NCBI GenBank assembly: GCA_015039365.1
Contig: WION01000023.1
Coordinates: forward strand, 1 to 64,000
From: Amanita rubescens
Taxonomy: Eukaryota > Basidiomycota > Agaricomycetes > Agaricales > Amanitaceae
Direction: 5' to 3'
Length of the DNA: 64,000 nucleotides
Part shown: positions 44,500 through 55,843 of the stretch, piece by piece
Position numbering within the stretch: the stretch's first letter is position 1
How the letters are laid out: every line of letters starts with the position of its first letter
Translations under genes and position numbers: made by a program
The notes under the pieces: generated by a model
Told to the model about the DNA's origin: nothing
Database searches by the model: none
The model's input: only the letters and a program-made list of their open reading frames with translations

Positions 44500-45400
44500 C
44501 TGAGGTGCTAGAATACAGTAATACTATGTAGTTGTCTAATTTTCTGATCATCTGGCCAGTTCTGGAACACTAATTGTCTGATTGGCTAGCCAGCACTAGA
44601 ATACTGGTTGCCTGATTGTCTGATTGTCTGACAAATTATCAGATGTAGTCAGATGATGTCAGACAATCAGATAACTAGCATTCCAGTGCTGGCCAGACAA
44701 TCAGACAATCAGACAATTAGTGTCCCAGAACTGGCCAGATGATCAGACAATCAGACAGCTAGTGTTCCAGATTATCATTGGACATCATCAGAATTTTGGC
44801 AGTTTTCCTGATGCATGCACACCTACCAGAAAATATATCTGTGAAATGCACTGCATGAGTGACTCGATCCAGCTCCAAAGCCAAAGTGTAACAAGGCTTT
44901 GGTCTTATATTGTCCAGGTTGCTGTCTGATTTTGTAATGGACAGTTCAAAGCACCTGAGATGTGGCTTGTCATGCCAGAGCAAACAACATAGCCACCACT
45001 CACCTCAGGCCTTGGACATGCACCATGAAGTGGCAGCCCATAGGCCATCAGCAAACAAGGCAAACATCTAATTTTGTCTGTGGCATCATTAGACCTGATT
45101 ATTACATCAGTTCACTTCAACAGTGGCTGTTAGATAATCAGGCAGTCAGACAATTAGTGCCACAACACAGCCTGTCAGTGCTTGTCAGATGGCTAACAAT
45201 CAGACATTTAGTGCAACAGTGCCTGTCAGATTGTCAGACAATTGGATAATCAGTGCAACAGCACCTGTCAGATAGTCAGACAATCAGACAAAAGCTAGTG
45301 CAATAGTACCTGTCAGATAGTCAGACATTCAGACAAATTGCATGACAGACTCTATCAGACTGATCAGACAATCAGGTTTTTGATGTGTTTGCTGCTACAG
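44500..45400. repeat. Interior of the KDZ-family element: CAGACAATCAGACAATTAG-type repeats
   Basis: Many short words TCAGACAATC, CTGATTGTCTGA and CCAGAACTGGCCAGA occur in both orientations, so the interior can fold on itself. No gene. Confidence 0.5.
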
Positions 45401-46120
45401 GCCAAGCCTTATACTTGGGATGAAATAGATGTTAAAATCTAACCAAGTGTTTGTTACAACTGATCACTAATGTTGTAACAATTGTCTAGCCCTCAGGCAG
45501 ACTTACTAATAGGATGCTTTAGATGTTTAGAAATGCAGTCTATAACAAGCAGTATCAAGAGTGGTAAGTTTGTAACCAATCTAGTGTAGCCTGAGAGTAC
45601 TCCCTACAGGTAAGAAGAGCTGGTCTGTTTGGTGCTGTTTACTACAAATCCCATAGGTGTGAGTTTAGCTGTCCACTACATGTCACATCTACTAGCATGT
45701 GTAGGTAAAGCTCTGCACCCAAACACAGCATCAGAACAAAAGATCAAACATAGTAACACAAATATGTGTCCACTGGTGTGTCAAGTACACCACTTTTATC
45801 AATAGGAACAGCAGGAAATGAGTAGGAATCCATCAGCAGGAAGTTTCCATGAATATATGGATGTGGTGGGAATGAATTAGGAATGAGCTGGGAATGAGCT
45901 GGGAATGAGCTGGGAATGAATTAGGAATGAGCTGGGAATGAGCTGGGAATGAGCTGGGAATGAATTAGGAATGAGCTGGGAATGAGCTGGGAATGAGCTG
46001 GGATGTCCTAGGACTCCATCTGATTTTGGTAGGAATCCTAGGAATTCACTGGGATTCCTCTCGGAATCCTAGGAATCCACTGGGATTCCAATGGGAAAGG
46101 TGGCTCAGTGAAAAGTACTG

Positions 46121-46128
46121 AAACAATC
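46121..46128. repeat. Target-site duplication, right, of the KDZ-family element in integrase
   Basis: AAACAATC, identical to 43,146-43,153. Confidence 0.8.
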
Positions 46129-46735
46129 GCCCTTTCAATTGATGTATGGAACATCTCTGGTTGCACTTCCCCTTGTCTCAAATAAGACAAATACACCAAC
46201 CGCTGACAACCGCATCAACTCCTTGTTCCGCGCACGAGAAGAAGCACTCGCCGCACATGATCTAGCACGAGCTAAGATGATGGAGAGAACAACGAGAAAG
46301 ACCAAACCATTCAAAGTCAATGACAAAGTATGGTTAGAGTCTAGGAACCTGAAGATTCCTTATCAGAGCAGAAAGCTCGCACCTAAACGAGAAGGACCCT
46401 TTTCCATCAAAGAAGTCTTAGGACCAGTGACATATCGTCTCACACTGCCAAGACAATGGAAAATTCATAACGTATTCCATGCCGCCTTACTAACGCCGTT
46501 CAAAGAAACTTCCTTTCATGGAACAACGGAAACGAGGCCCCCTCCCAATCTGATCGAAGGAGAACAAGAATACGAAGTAGAAGCACTGCTTGCACATCGC
46601 AAGTTCAGAGGAAAATTACAATTCCTTGTAAAGTGGAAAGGCTATGACACCAGTGAAAACACATGGGAACCAGAAAATAACTTGACGCATATGGAAGACC
46701 TCCTTCTAGAATATAAAAGACGAAGGAAACTCTGA
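46129..46735 (+). pseudogene. Integrase C-terminal part with chromodomain
   Basis: Continues the integrase beyond the insertion: LMYGTSLVALPLVS, a helical linker, the SH3-like KVNDKVWLESRNL and RKLAPKREGPFSIKEVLG, the HNVFHAALLTPF motif, and a chromodomain (VEALLAHRKFRGKLQFLVKW, KGYDTSENTWEPENNL). It ends at TGA 46,733-46,735. Chromodomains direct integration of this retroelement lineage to particular chromatin. Confidence 0.85.
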
Positions 46736-46761
46736 AAATATCATTCACACCTCAAGTAACT

Positions 46762-48486
46762 ATGCAGAATGGAAACGACACCACCGACGCTGTTCAGCAC
46801 TTCCCCTGGTCCGAATTTTATGCTGGAGAGACTACCGACGCCCGACTCCCCACTCCCCTTGACTCCTACCGACCCCGACTCGTTCTTCATACCACCGACA
46901 CCGACGAAGAAGACGCTGACCCGAACGACTTCATTGATGTTTCCCACAGATCTCCCGATCAAACCACGTCTCAGACGATCCCAGTCACTCCCACCGAAGC
47001 CGAGGAAACCCAAGTCGGAACATCAGAAACTCTGGCTGTACCTGGACGAATTGAGGAAAATCGCACTAGCCGACCGATCCCACCTAGAAACGCTGAAGAC
47101 ATTAGCGTTACCCTACATAGAGAGACGGTACTTGCCGGTCGAGCTCCGACTCAATCTCGTCAAGAACCTATTCGAAGCGACGACCAGAGTCACGGTACAG
47201 ATGGGACTCACCGCGATATGGCTGGCCCCATCATACGAACCACCCCCGATCTCTATCTCAGTTATCACGGAGTTACTACTTACACCAAGGTTAGAGATCG
47301 AGTCACTTTAATCTGCGACGCAGCGAGATTACAGATCGACTACTTTGACCAAGAAAGGATAGCCCGAGTCTGGCGACTTCTCATGGATTTCCGAACCGCC
47401 ACTACCCTTGCCAGTCAAGCCCGAGATCAGTACAACTATCATTGTGCCGATTTGATCGAAACATTTGTTAACGTTACGTCACTCTACTGGGAAGATATTC
47501 ATCCGAAAGGAGGAAACCTAGATCAACTGGCGATAGATCTATTACGACGACTTCTCACGGCTGACATCGAACGCTACATCATCCTCGCCATAGACAGCAT
47601 CAAAGATCCTAGATTCGGAGTAAAGATACAACCTCAGGACGAAAACAACCGTATCCTTGTCAACCATTGGTTTCGCGCTACCGAAGCTACACCTGACAGA
47701 CACCGAGCAACTAGATGCATTATGGAAACGGATCGTAAGTCAAGAGAAATCTGGTGTCTCACCGGAAAGATCCGAGACCTCCTGTCCAGTATCCAAGGAG
47801 ACACCGAATGGACAACAAGCGAATTTGCAGATGGAGTTCCCCTCTTCGAGCTCACTAGTGACAACGTTTCGCAGATCAATGATGCGATCAGCGATCTCGA
47901 TCTTCATCGCCGAATCCGTACAACAGGCGATCTCACTACGGAGAAACCGAAACAAGATAAGAAGGCTCCTCTTGCTCGTCGATCCCCATCACCCCCCACC
48001 ACCACCGTTATTCGCCACGGAGTCTGGAATATTCCTATCCCCATTACTCGATGAAACGACGCTTCGCCTCCTCGACGACCTCAGACCCGCAGTATGACTA
48101 ATGCCGCCAACAACCGCCCCCACCACTATAACCGCTGCATCCACTGCCGAGGTAAACATGCCTCTGAGGATCACCATCTCGCTACTGCAATTCCTCCTAT
48201 GTCTACTGTACCTCCACGCGCTGCCACGCGCCGACACGACCCGACGCCCGGTCTTTCCACTAAGAAGAAAGGACGTTCTCGAGATGCCACCACTACCTCC
48301 GCTACCACTAGCCGCCGCCCTCGTCAGCCGAAGAAGAAGGGAAAGAAGAAGGAACACCATGCGTCACAATGTCAGGCCTGCGTCAATGGACGACAATGCG
48401 ACGGAGCAGACGACGACGCCTGCTACGACTACGGCACTTACGGCTACGACTACGGAGACGACGCGACCCACAACATGAACACTTAG
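46762..48486 (+). pseudogene. Third reading-frame region downstream of integrase, overlapping frames
   Basis: Frame 1 is open from 46,762 to 48,486 except for TGA 48,052-48,054. Its middle part (LICDAARLQIDYFDQERIAR, NYHCADLIETFVNVTSLYWE) looks genuinely coding. Its tail has CIHCRGKHASEDHH and CQACVNGRQCDG, possible small metal-binding motifs. Frame 2 from 46,769 to 47,311 also looks coding (LWLYLDELRKIALADRSHLE, VELRLNLVKNLFEATTR), more so than frame 1 in that stretch. So either the region is dual-coding or indels moved the frame. An extra 3' frame after integrase is known in some gypsy elements; its function is unknown. Confidence 0.45.
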
Positions 48487-48526
48487 ACGGTTTGTTGTTG
48501 CGGTCAACAACGTAGGGGAGAGCTAG

Positions 48527-48978
48527 TGTTACAACACGGTACGGACTCCCGCATTATGCTTACATGACACGTCGGACATGTTCATTTCCTTTATGCCTAC
48601 CTTACTTGTCGTCTCTCTTATGCTCGATTCATACGGACAAGCTCGTTTCCTTACTTATACCATCCCTTGTTCCACATATGATGCCATCCTTATACTTACT
48701 CTCGTACTTACCATTATACATTAATTAGTACGTCTCATTGTACTTGCTAGTATAAATACCGCATGTATTCTAGAGTCGAACCCTAAGTTCGACTTAGCTG
48801 TTTATTGTCGTCTGGCAATATTATCTTACTCCTCACTCATCAACCACAATCGTCCTCAGATCCTAAGTCAACGCTTTGACTTAGTATTGAACTTGTAATC
48901 TTAACGTTTGACTTAAGACTTGTAATCGTGACTAGAGTTGCCGTTGCAACTTAGGTTGAGATTAACGAGTTCGTAACA
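48527..48978 (+). repeat. Right LTR of the gypsy element
   Basis: 452 bp, almost identical to 37,607-38,058. A purine-rich GTAGGGGAGAG just before it (about 48,512-48,522) is a candidate polypurine tract. Confidence 0.9.
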
Positions 48979-49360
48979 AATAGTTCTCAAGAACCACGGA
49001 TGTGTTAGTGTAAGAAAACCGCGGGCGGTGACGTAGCGAATGGTTCCAAAAGACCATGGGGGCGGTGTGGGAAAACCATGTGCGAGGGTATGGGGAATAG
49101 TTCTCAAGAACCACGGATGTGCTAGTGTAAGAAAACCACGGGCAGTGACATAGCGAATGGTTCCAAAAGACCATGGGGGGCGGTGTGGGAAAACCGTGTG
49201 CAAGGGCATGGGGAATAGTTCTCAAGAACCAGGGTGGTGCCGGTGTAAGAAATTTGCTGGCGAGAGCTTGGGGAATGGCTCTCAAGAACCATTGTGGTAC
49301 TGGTTTAAGAAAACCGCTGGCAGACGTGTGGAGAACGGTTCTCGAGAACCATGGGGATGC
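48979..49360. repeat. Palindromic minisatellite of ~59-bp units
   Basis: About six units begin AATAGTTCTC, AATGGTTCC or AACGGTTCTC, contain the palindrome GGTTCTCAAGAACC (perfect GGTTCTCGAGAACC near 49,336), then GTGTAAGAAAACC and a GGGCGGTG-like part. The first two 59-bp units recur together as a unit of about 118 bp. The tract abuts the right LTR exactly. Confidence 0.7.
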
Positions 49361-50066
49361 GAAACTGGGTATAACGGTGAGTGATGGTAACCTTCCTTTG
49401 ATACGGGTGAGCATGAAATATTAGCATCAATAGTGCTGGGGAACCTACCATGCAAGGTGTAGGGAAACCACGGGTGGGATGCAAGCAATGGTTCCACAGA
49501 ACCCTCCAAGCGAAAAGGCGTAAACAATGCAGGGGTGGGCGTGCTCAGCCGAAGATAGGCAGCATAGACCTAGCTCTTAGGAGCAACTAGACGGCACTGA
49601 TTGACCACGATGGCGCTGTGCGCACTCAACTACAGTACTATGGTTTTAATGTACTGCGGAACACACCGATTGATGACTAAATGAGTACCTGATGGTATCG
49701 ATAAACCACCCAGCAAGTTGACGATGCGGAATACTGGGAGTGTGCGTTCATCGATCGGTAGTGATGAACTACGATAAAACAGGTGTCATGTGCCAAAACT
49801 TGTGCGTTTGCCGTCGTGGTGGTGGTGAGGGAAAACCGAAGGAGTGGTAAATCTGAGCAGTCGAAAGGAGACATGTGGTAGTGGGGGAAACCGTAAATCA
49901 GTGAACAGTTGAGCCTGAGGGAATGGACGGGCGTTCCAGAAATTGGCATGAAGTCCGTTACTGTTTGTAACGGCTGGGAGGTCACGGGTTATCTGAGCTA
50001 GTCCTTTTAGGGTGGTTTGTAATTCCGTCATGTGAGATCCATCAATGGGGGTTTGATGGGTTGAAC
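49361..50066. other. Region without a gene
   Basis: Decayed minisatellite-like pieces (AGGGAAACCACGGG, GGTTCCACAGAACC) extend to about 49,510. Beyond that I see no coding signal. Confidence 0.4.
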
Positions 50067-50074
50067 CAAAGCAC
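50067..50074. repeat. Target-site duplication, left, of the large hAT element
   Basis: CAAAGCAC, identical to 57,815-57,822. Confidence 0.85.
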
Positions 50075-52690
50075 TAGGGATGCGCCAAAAACCCCCCTTG
50101 GGTTTCTTACCAGTAAATTACCACGACCCCCTTCTAGCCCCAGGTAAATTACAGGTAATTTACTGCAAGCAAAATGCACGTGATTTATATTATGTAATAT
50201 GATATCCCTGAAATTTCCTTTTATGGAAGGTACGAGCGTCGAAATTTGATGTGCGTCGCAATCAAGGAAAGGGTATGATTCTGTATTCTATTATCGTGTA
50301 TAAGTACTACATTATGAATGTAAAGTCATTATCCTGGGAATCAGGGTTTGAAACTAAGATAGAAGTGCTAGTGGAAGGTTTGTCATCATTAGTAGAATCC
50401 TCCACCTCAGATTCGGGAGAGAGGATTTCGGGAAGTAGCTTGCAATTAAAATCAACATAAGACTCCTCAAGTGCTTCAAGATATGAGCCCCCTTGTATTG
50501 TCTGCTCACCGGTATTTGCATTCGACGGCTCGTCATTGTCGCTGTCGTCAGCCTCGGTTAACTGAAAGGTATTGGGCTCATCAAGCCACTGCCGGCGCAT
50601 CTTCTCCGCAGCTTTAGCATATTTCAGACGAGGGACGTGGGGTGATTTGCTTGATGACCTCTCTGTCTTGTAAAATTGTCGTATTTGTGTCATTCGAGTC
50701 ATAGAGGCCACGGAAAGTCTTGCGCGACAAGTCGGTGTTATCCAAGTAAAGTTTGAGACGGTCCGCTCCTCTGCCATTGAGTTTACATGAACCGCAAAAA
50801 TCTTCTGAGCCATGATCTAAGAAAATAGTCTGAAACAACTAAACAACAAATTTTGTTGCATGTACCGGAAGTATCTGCGCAAACTCACGTCCATTGATCG
50901 CCTTCCACCAATTCATCGCAGACTGGTCCCGTTCAATGGGCTCATTGTATGGATATTGTTGTCGAGCATATCGCTTCATCTCGTTCAAAAAGGCGTTCTT
51001 GTACTCGGTTGCTCGATTTTGCCACTGAGTTAGCATCAGTTTATGCCCCTTCTGGATCTCTTTGATGGCGACATTTGATAAGAATAGAGTAACCATCCGG
51101 AAAACACCCGGGTGTTGTATCCCTGTGTAGTCAAAGTCGACAGTGGCGGTTGAGCGGGGTACTTCAGTACGCTTAAAAAAATCATCGGAGCGCAGGATAG
51201 CTGGCAACATTCACATTTAGTAAATGATACTGTAAGATTTTTGAACGTACTTGGATCCAGATATGCACCAACATAATATAACTCAGCAGCAGATGAGATA
51301 CGGCCGTCACCAAAAAGCTCGTTATGGCGAAGATTGAGAATACTATATATTTCGTGCACCGCATCATTGGGGATAGTACGTTCGGGATCGCAGAGAACAG
51401 AGTTGACTTCGTAAAGGAGTGCATGCCAGTAGACGCATATGTCGCCGGGTGTTGCCTCATTAGCTTCTAGGCATGTTAATACCTTCAATGCGGGCCAGCC
51501 GATGTCAATGAGTTGCCCGAGTATAATTTCGAACTCAGAGCTGGTATAGTTTGTTTTCGACGGGAAATACTTGGCCAGATCCTAGTTACGATAGACATAG
51601 CGCTCGTGAGAAGTTGAGATTTTGAACATTGAACAACTTACTGGGCCCAAACTAAATGCTCCCCTTTCAACGACCTTTTTGATAGCAGGGAGGCATTGGT
51701 TGAGTGACCGTGCAGCTCGGACCATAGTTCCAAATCGGGTTTTACTTATCGCCTCGAGGCCATGCTTGATGCCGGCTTCCTTCCTTGCCAGGTTGAGCTC
51801 CGCTGCACCAATGTGGGATTTATGAAACTTGCTGATAATGCCCCTCACGATTAAGATAACCTAGCTTATAGTGAATTTTGCTTAGAAAAAAAATATCAAT
51901 TCATAGACCTTACCTTCCGAAAGTAAGATATGTTCATAATATTTTTAATTGTGTTTCCGATGTGGTGGCAAATGTCTGGAACATTGAAAGCAACAGGTAG
52001 GTCATTCTCCAGTAACTCCCTGGAAAGCCGAGTATTGCCGGTGCTATCACAGACGATGGCAGCAAACCGTGTGGGACCAATCTCTTTTACTACCTGAAAA
52101 GGAATGTCAACTCCGTCAAGGATGGAGATAGTATGGAAATATGCTAACCGTGTTTACTGCGTTCCTTATCCATTGTCCAGTATGCGACTCATGCATTGCC
52201 TCCCATCCTGCCACAAAAGACACGTGGTGCTCAGAAGTTGACACATGTATTGTCCAGAATGCCTCACGGCCTCTCGACGTCCCTCCATCATACGACACGG
52301 TCAAGTCCTCCTCAGCTCTCAAAATGTCAAGCATCTTCTTTCGCACATAAGGTGTGCATCCCACGACACATCTTCGAGAATCTTGAGAGCATTGTACGCA
52401 TGTTCCTTCTTCAACCATTCTATAGCACACATCCACTGATGCTTTCCCTTACAGACTCTCGCCAACTCCTCCCAGTATGTGAGTACCCAAAACGGCAACT
52501 TGAGCATGCCACCCTGTGGTAAGGGGTAATCGAGGGAAATGAAGCCAGCTGATGCTCCTTCAACAGCAATTGACTTGAGCTGCCTCAAGTCCTCTGGCTG
52601 TGGGACACTGAAGGCAAGGAGAACGGATGCAGAAGTCGCATTTACGATGTGGGAGACAGTCCTGGACAGGACAAGAGGATTGTCGGACAA

Positions 52691-52698
52691 AAAGAGCA
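52691..52698. repeat. Target-site duplication, left, of the foldback element
   Basis: AAAAAGAG, identical to 57,473-57,480. Confidence 0.75.
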
Positions 52699-54935
52699 CC
52701 TGTTCAGCCGGCGAAATTTTGCTAATTAGCAGTGGTGACTCATTGAGTCACGCTTGCCAGTTAGCAAGCATTCAGGCTTTGTGGCACACTTTCAATAATT
52801 ACTGAAATTATATAGAGCGATTTTGCACCAAGTCCAGTTTCCCACACCTAAAAATGAAGCATTACCATTTCTGGAAGGTGGGGATATGTTTGTACATGTT
52901 ATGACATGGGAAATGGATCAAAAGAAAGGAACAAGGGGATAATTGCCTTATTTGGTAAGATGGGGAAATTCCAAATAAGGAAAGCAAGCTAGGATGCCAT
53001 TTTTGGAAGGTTGTGAGGGTGTTTGTACATGTTATGGCACAATTTCCTTTTTTGGAAAAAGTGTCAAACTTCCAAATAAGGCACAAAATGGGGGTCATTC
53101 AGGGTCGAATTTCCTAAAAAGGAAATGATTACATAATTTCAGGGTCAATCAATTGTGTAGCCTTGGTCAGTGGCTTTCTAAATGTGGTTGTATGACAGTG
53201 TTTGGTGTTGATTTCATTGAGATATCCACTGATTGATTTTCAGGGTCAAATTTCCTAAAAAGGAAATGATGACATAATCTCAGGGTCAATCAATTGTGTA
53301 GCCTTGGTCAGTGGCTTTCTAAATGTGGTTGTATGACAATATTTGGTTATGATTTCATTGAGATATTCACCAATTGTTTTTCAGGGTCAAATTTCTAAAA
53401 AAGGAAATTGATAATGTAATGTGCGCTTTAGGATCCAGTGGCGCATTTCCAAAAATGGAAATAGCGCCCTTCGGACTTGCCATTTTGGGACATATCTGCT
53501 CACTGTTGGTAATGATGAGCAGAAAGAAATTGCAATATCTCCCTTAATACTGAATGTTTTTGTCACCTGTACAGCCGGCAAAGTCCGGCTAATTAGCCGG
53601 GGTCACGGGATGAGTGTCCCTGGCAAGTTAGCGAGGATTTTTGGCTTTTCCCTTCACTTTCAATAGCTCCCAATAAATATAGTGGGGACTTAGACAAATT
53701 TCGAAGTTGTCACATATACAGATGTGACATATGTCCAAAACAGGAAAGTAGGTGAGTTCCCACACCTGTTTGGCCATGTTTTTGGTCGTGTGACATGGGA
53801 AAATGATATGGGGCTCATCAAATAGTGTTTTTTCAGGAGATTTGTGACAAGGGGACATTCCCACAGTTGTTTGGTTATGTTTGACAACATAAAATGATAT
53901 GGGGCTTATCAGATAGCATTTGTTAAGGAGATTTGCATAGGCAGATGTTTGTACATGGAAGGGTGGGAGGGGTGACACAATGATGGAGGGAGAGGGGGGT
54001 GAGATGATGGAGGAGTGAGAGGGGTGGGGTGAGAGTGATGAGAGGGAGGGGTGTGATAGGGGTGCACCATCTTGATCACATGATTTTTCAGGATTTTTCA
54101 AGATTTTTTGGCAGCCTGTAAAACAGTATTTTGCAAATATCTTGTGTTTGGCCCTGTTTGGGAATGTAATTCTTGCACCACCATGATCACACGATTTTTC
54201 AGGATTTTTCAAGATTTTTTTGGCAGCCTTCAATTTTTCAACACGAAGCGTTTAAAACAGTATTTTGCAAATATCTTGAGTTTGGCATTGTTTGGCATGT
54301 TCATTTCCATGCCGCTCTGATCACACGATTTTTCTGCATTTTTCACAATTTTTTCAATTTTATTCCCACGGTCACACTGTACTCTTGGCAAATGGTATGA
54401 GACTACAAAGACTACATTAAAAAGTGCGGATTTTCCAGGGTCAAATTAATGTGCACTTTAGGATCCTGTGGGCGGGTTTCCAAAAATGGAAATAGCGCCC
54501 TTCGGACTTGCCATTTTTGGAAATATCTGCTCACTGTTGGTGGTGATGAGCAACAAGAAATTGCAATAACTCCCTTAATACCGGATATTTTTGTGGCGCT
54601 TTTTTTGGAACATATTCCTTACATGTATATGCACCCATTCACCATGTTGGAATGCAAAAAATGCAAGTGGTTTCTGTCAGAATGCAACATGTCTTGCTCA
54701 CTGTTGACAACAGTGAGGAGCAACAAATGACAATATCTTCATCAATACTGGTTATTTCTGTGGCGCTTTTTTGGTATGTCCCCATTAGGCACATAGGAAG
54801 GCACTTGCAATGTTAGAATGCAAATACTATGTACTAATCATGCCACAAATAAAATTGGTGTGCTCACTGTCTGCCACAATGAGCAGCCATATCTCCACCA
54901 AAACAAGATCTTTCTGTGGCGCTTTTTTTGATTTG

Positions 54936-55151
54936 GGATCACACATAACAAAGATAAACATTGGGAGGGTCACAACAGAGGATCCCTAGGCAAGATCAAG
55001 TGGAATGTCCCATTTTTCCTGACATGTCAACTTGTCAGCCACTCTTTCTGTATCATGTTCAGTCTTTTATCATGAAACTGAAAATTACACATTAATCAGC
55101 AGGGCAATCTGCTTCTGGATACCCTGAATGACACTCTGTTATGATAAGGAA
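54936..55151. other. Unique centre of the foldback element
   Basis: About 215 bp that separate the two arms. No gene and no visible symmetry. Confidence 0.6.
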
Positions 55152-55730
55152 TCAAAATCCAAAAAAGCGCCACAAAAAGATCTTGTTTTGGTGGAGATAT
55201 GCCTGCTCATTGTGGCAGACAGTGAGCACATCAATTTTATTTGTGGCTGATTGGTACATACTATTCGCATTCTGACATTCCAAATACCTTCCTATATGCC
55301 TAATAAGGACATACCAAAAAAGCGCCACAGAAATAACCAGTATTGATGAAGATATTGTCATTTGTTGCTCCTCACTGTTGTCAACAGTGAGCAAGACATG
55401 TTGCATTCTGACAGAAACCACTTGCATTTTTTGCATTCTAACATGGTGAATGGGTGCATATACATGTAAGGAATATGTTCCAAAAAAAGCGCCACAAAAA
55501 TATCCGGTATTAAGGGAGTTATTGCAATTTCTTGTTGCTCATCACCACCAACAGTGAGCAGATATTTCCAAAAATGGCAAGTCCGAAGGGCGCTATTTCC
55601 ATTTTTGGAAACCCGCCCACAGGATCCTAAAGTGCACATTAATTTGACCCTGGAAAATCCGCACTTTTTAATGTAGTCTTTGTAGTCTCATACCATTTGC
55701 CAAGAGTACAGTGTGACCGTGGGAATAAAA

Positions 55731-55843
55731 TTGAAAAAATTGTGAAAAATGCAGAAAAATCGTGTGATCAGAGCGGCATGGAAATGAACATGCCAAACAA
55801 TGCCAAACTCAAGATATTTGCAAAATACTGTTTTAAACGCTTC
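55731..55843 (+). repeat. Shared ~100-bp module, copy in the foldback arm
   Basis: Holds AAAAATGCAGAAAAATCGTG, CCAAACAATGCCAAACTC and AAGATATTTGCAAAATACTG in order, matching modules at 43,753 and 59,050. Related copies stand in tandem next to it and, inverted, in the other arm (about 54,080-54,345). Confidence 0.6.

Larger units (their letters stand above)
43154..46120. mobile_element. Non-autonomous KDZ-family element nested in the gypsy integrase, 2,967 bp
   Basis: The left end is GAGGTCTTTACACTGAGCC and the right end, on the other strand, is CAGTACTTTTCACTGAGCC, both followed by ACC. AAACAATC is duplicated at both borders, and removing one copy with the element rejoins the integrase frame. 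The terminal pattern (C or G, then AG, two variable bases, CTTT) is that of the complete KDZ element at 8,855. The left subterminal array uses ATTCCGCGCGGAAT and CTAGGAAT words; the right uses GGGAATGAGCT repeats (about 45,870-46,000). No transposase frame is present, so it would depend on a donor. Confidence 0.8.
37607..48978 (+). mobile_element. Chromodomain Ty3/gypsy LTR retrotransposon (chromovirus), split by a DNA transposon
   Basis: Two 452-bp LTRs (37,607-38,058 and 48,527-48,978) begin TGTTAC and end GTAACA. By eye they differ at one position, a C/T near 37,695 versus 48,615, so the insertion is young. Between them lie gag with a zinc knuckle, protease, reverse transcriptase, RNase H, integrase with chromodomain, and a third reading-frame region. 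A 2,967-bp KDZ-family element splits the integrase. In-frame stops at 38,146, 39,067, 42,234 and 48,052 mean the copy is defective unless read through. The 5 bp next to the two LTRs (GCCGC and AATAG) do not match, so the expected target-site duplication is missing. Confidence 0.9.

Noticed and set aside
48979..49360. CRISPR-like array
   Set aside because: Units are continuous minisatellite copies without unique spacers, in a eukaryotic context.
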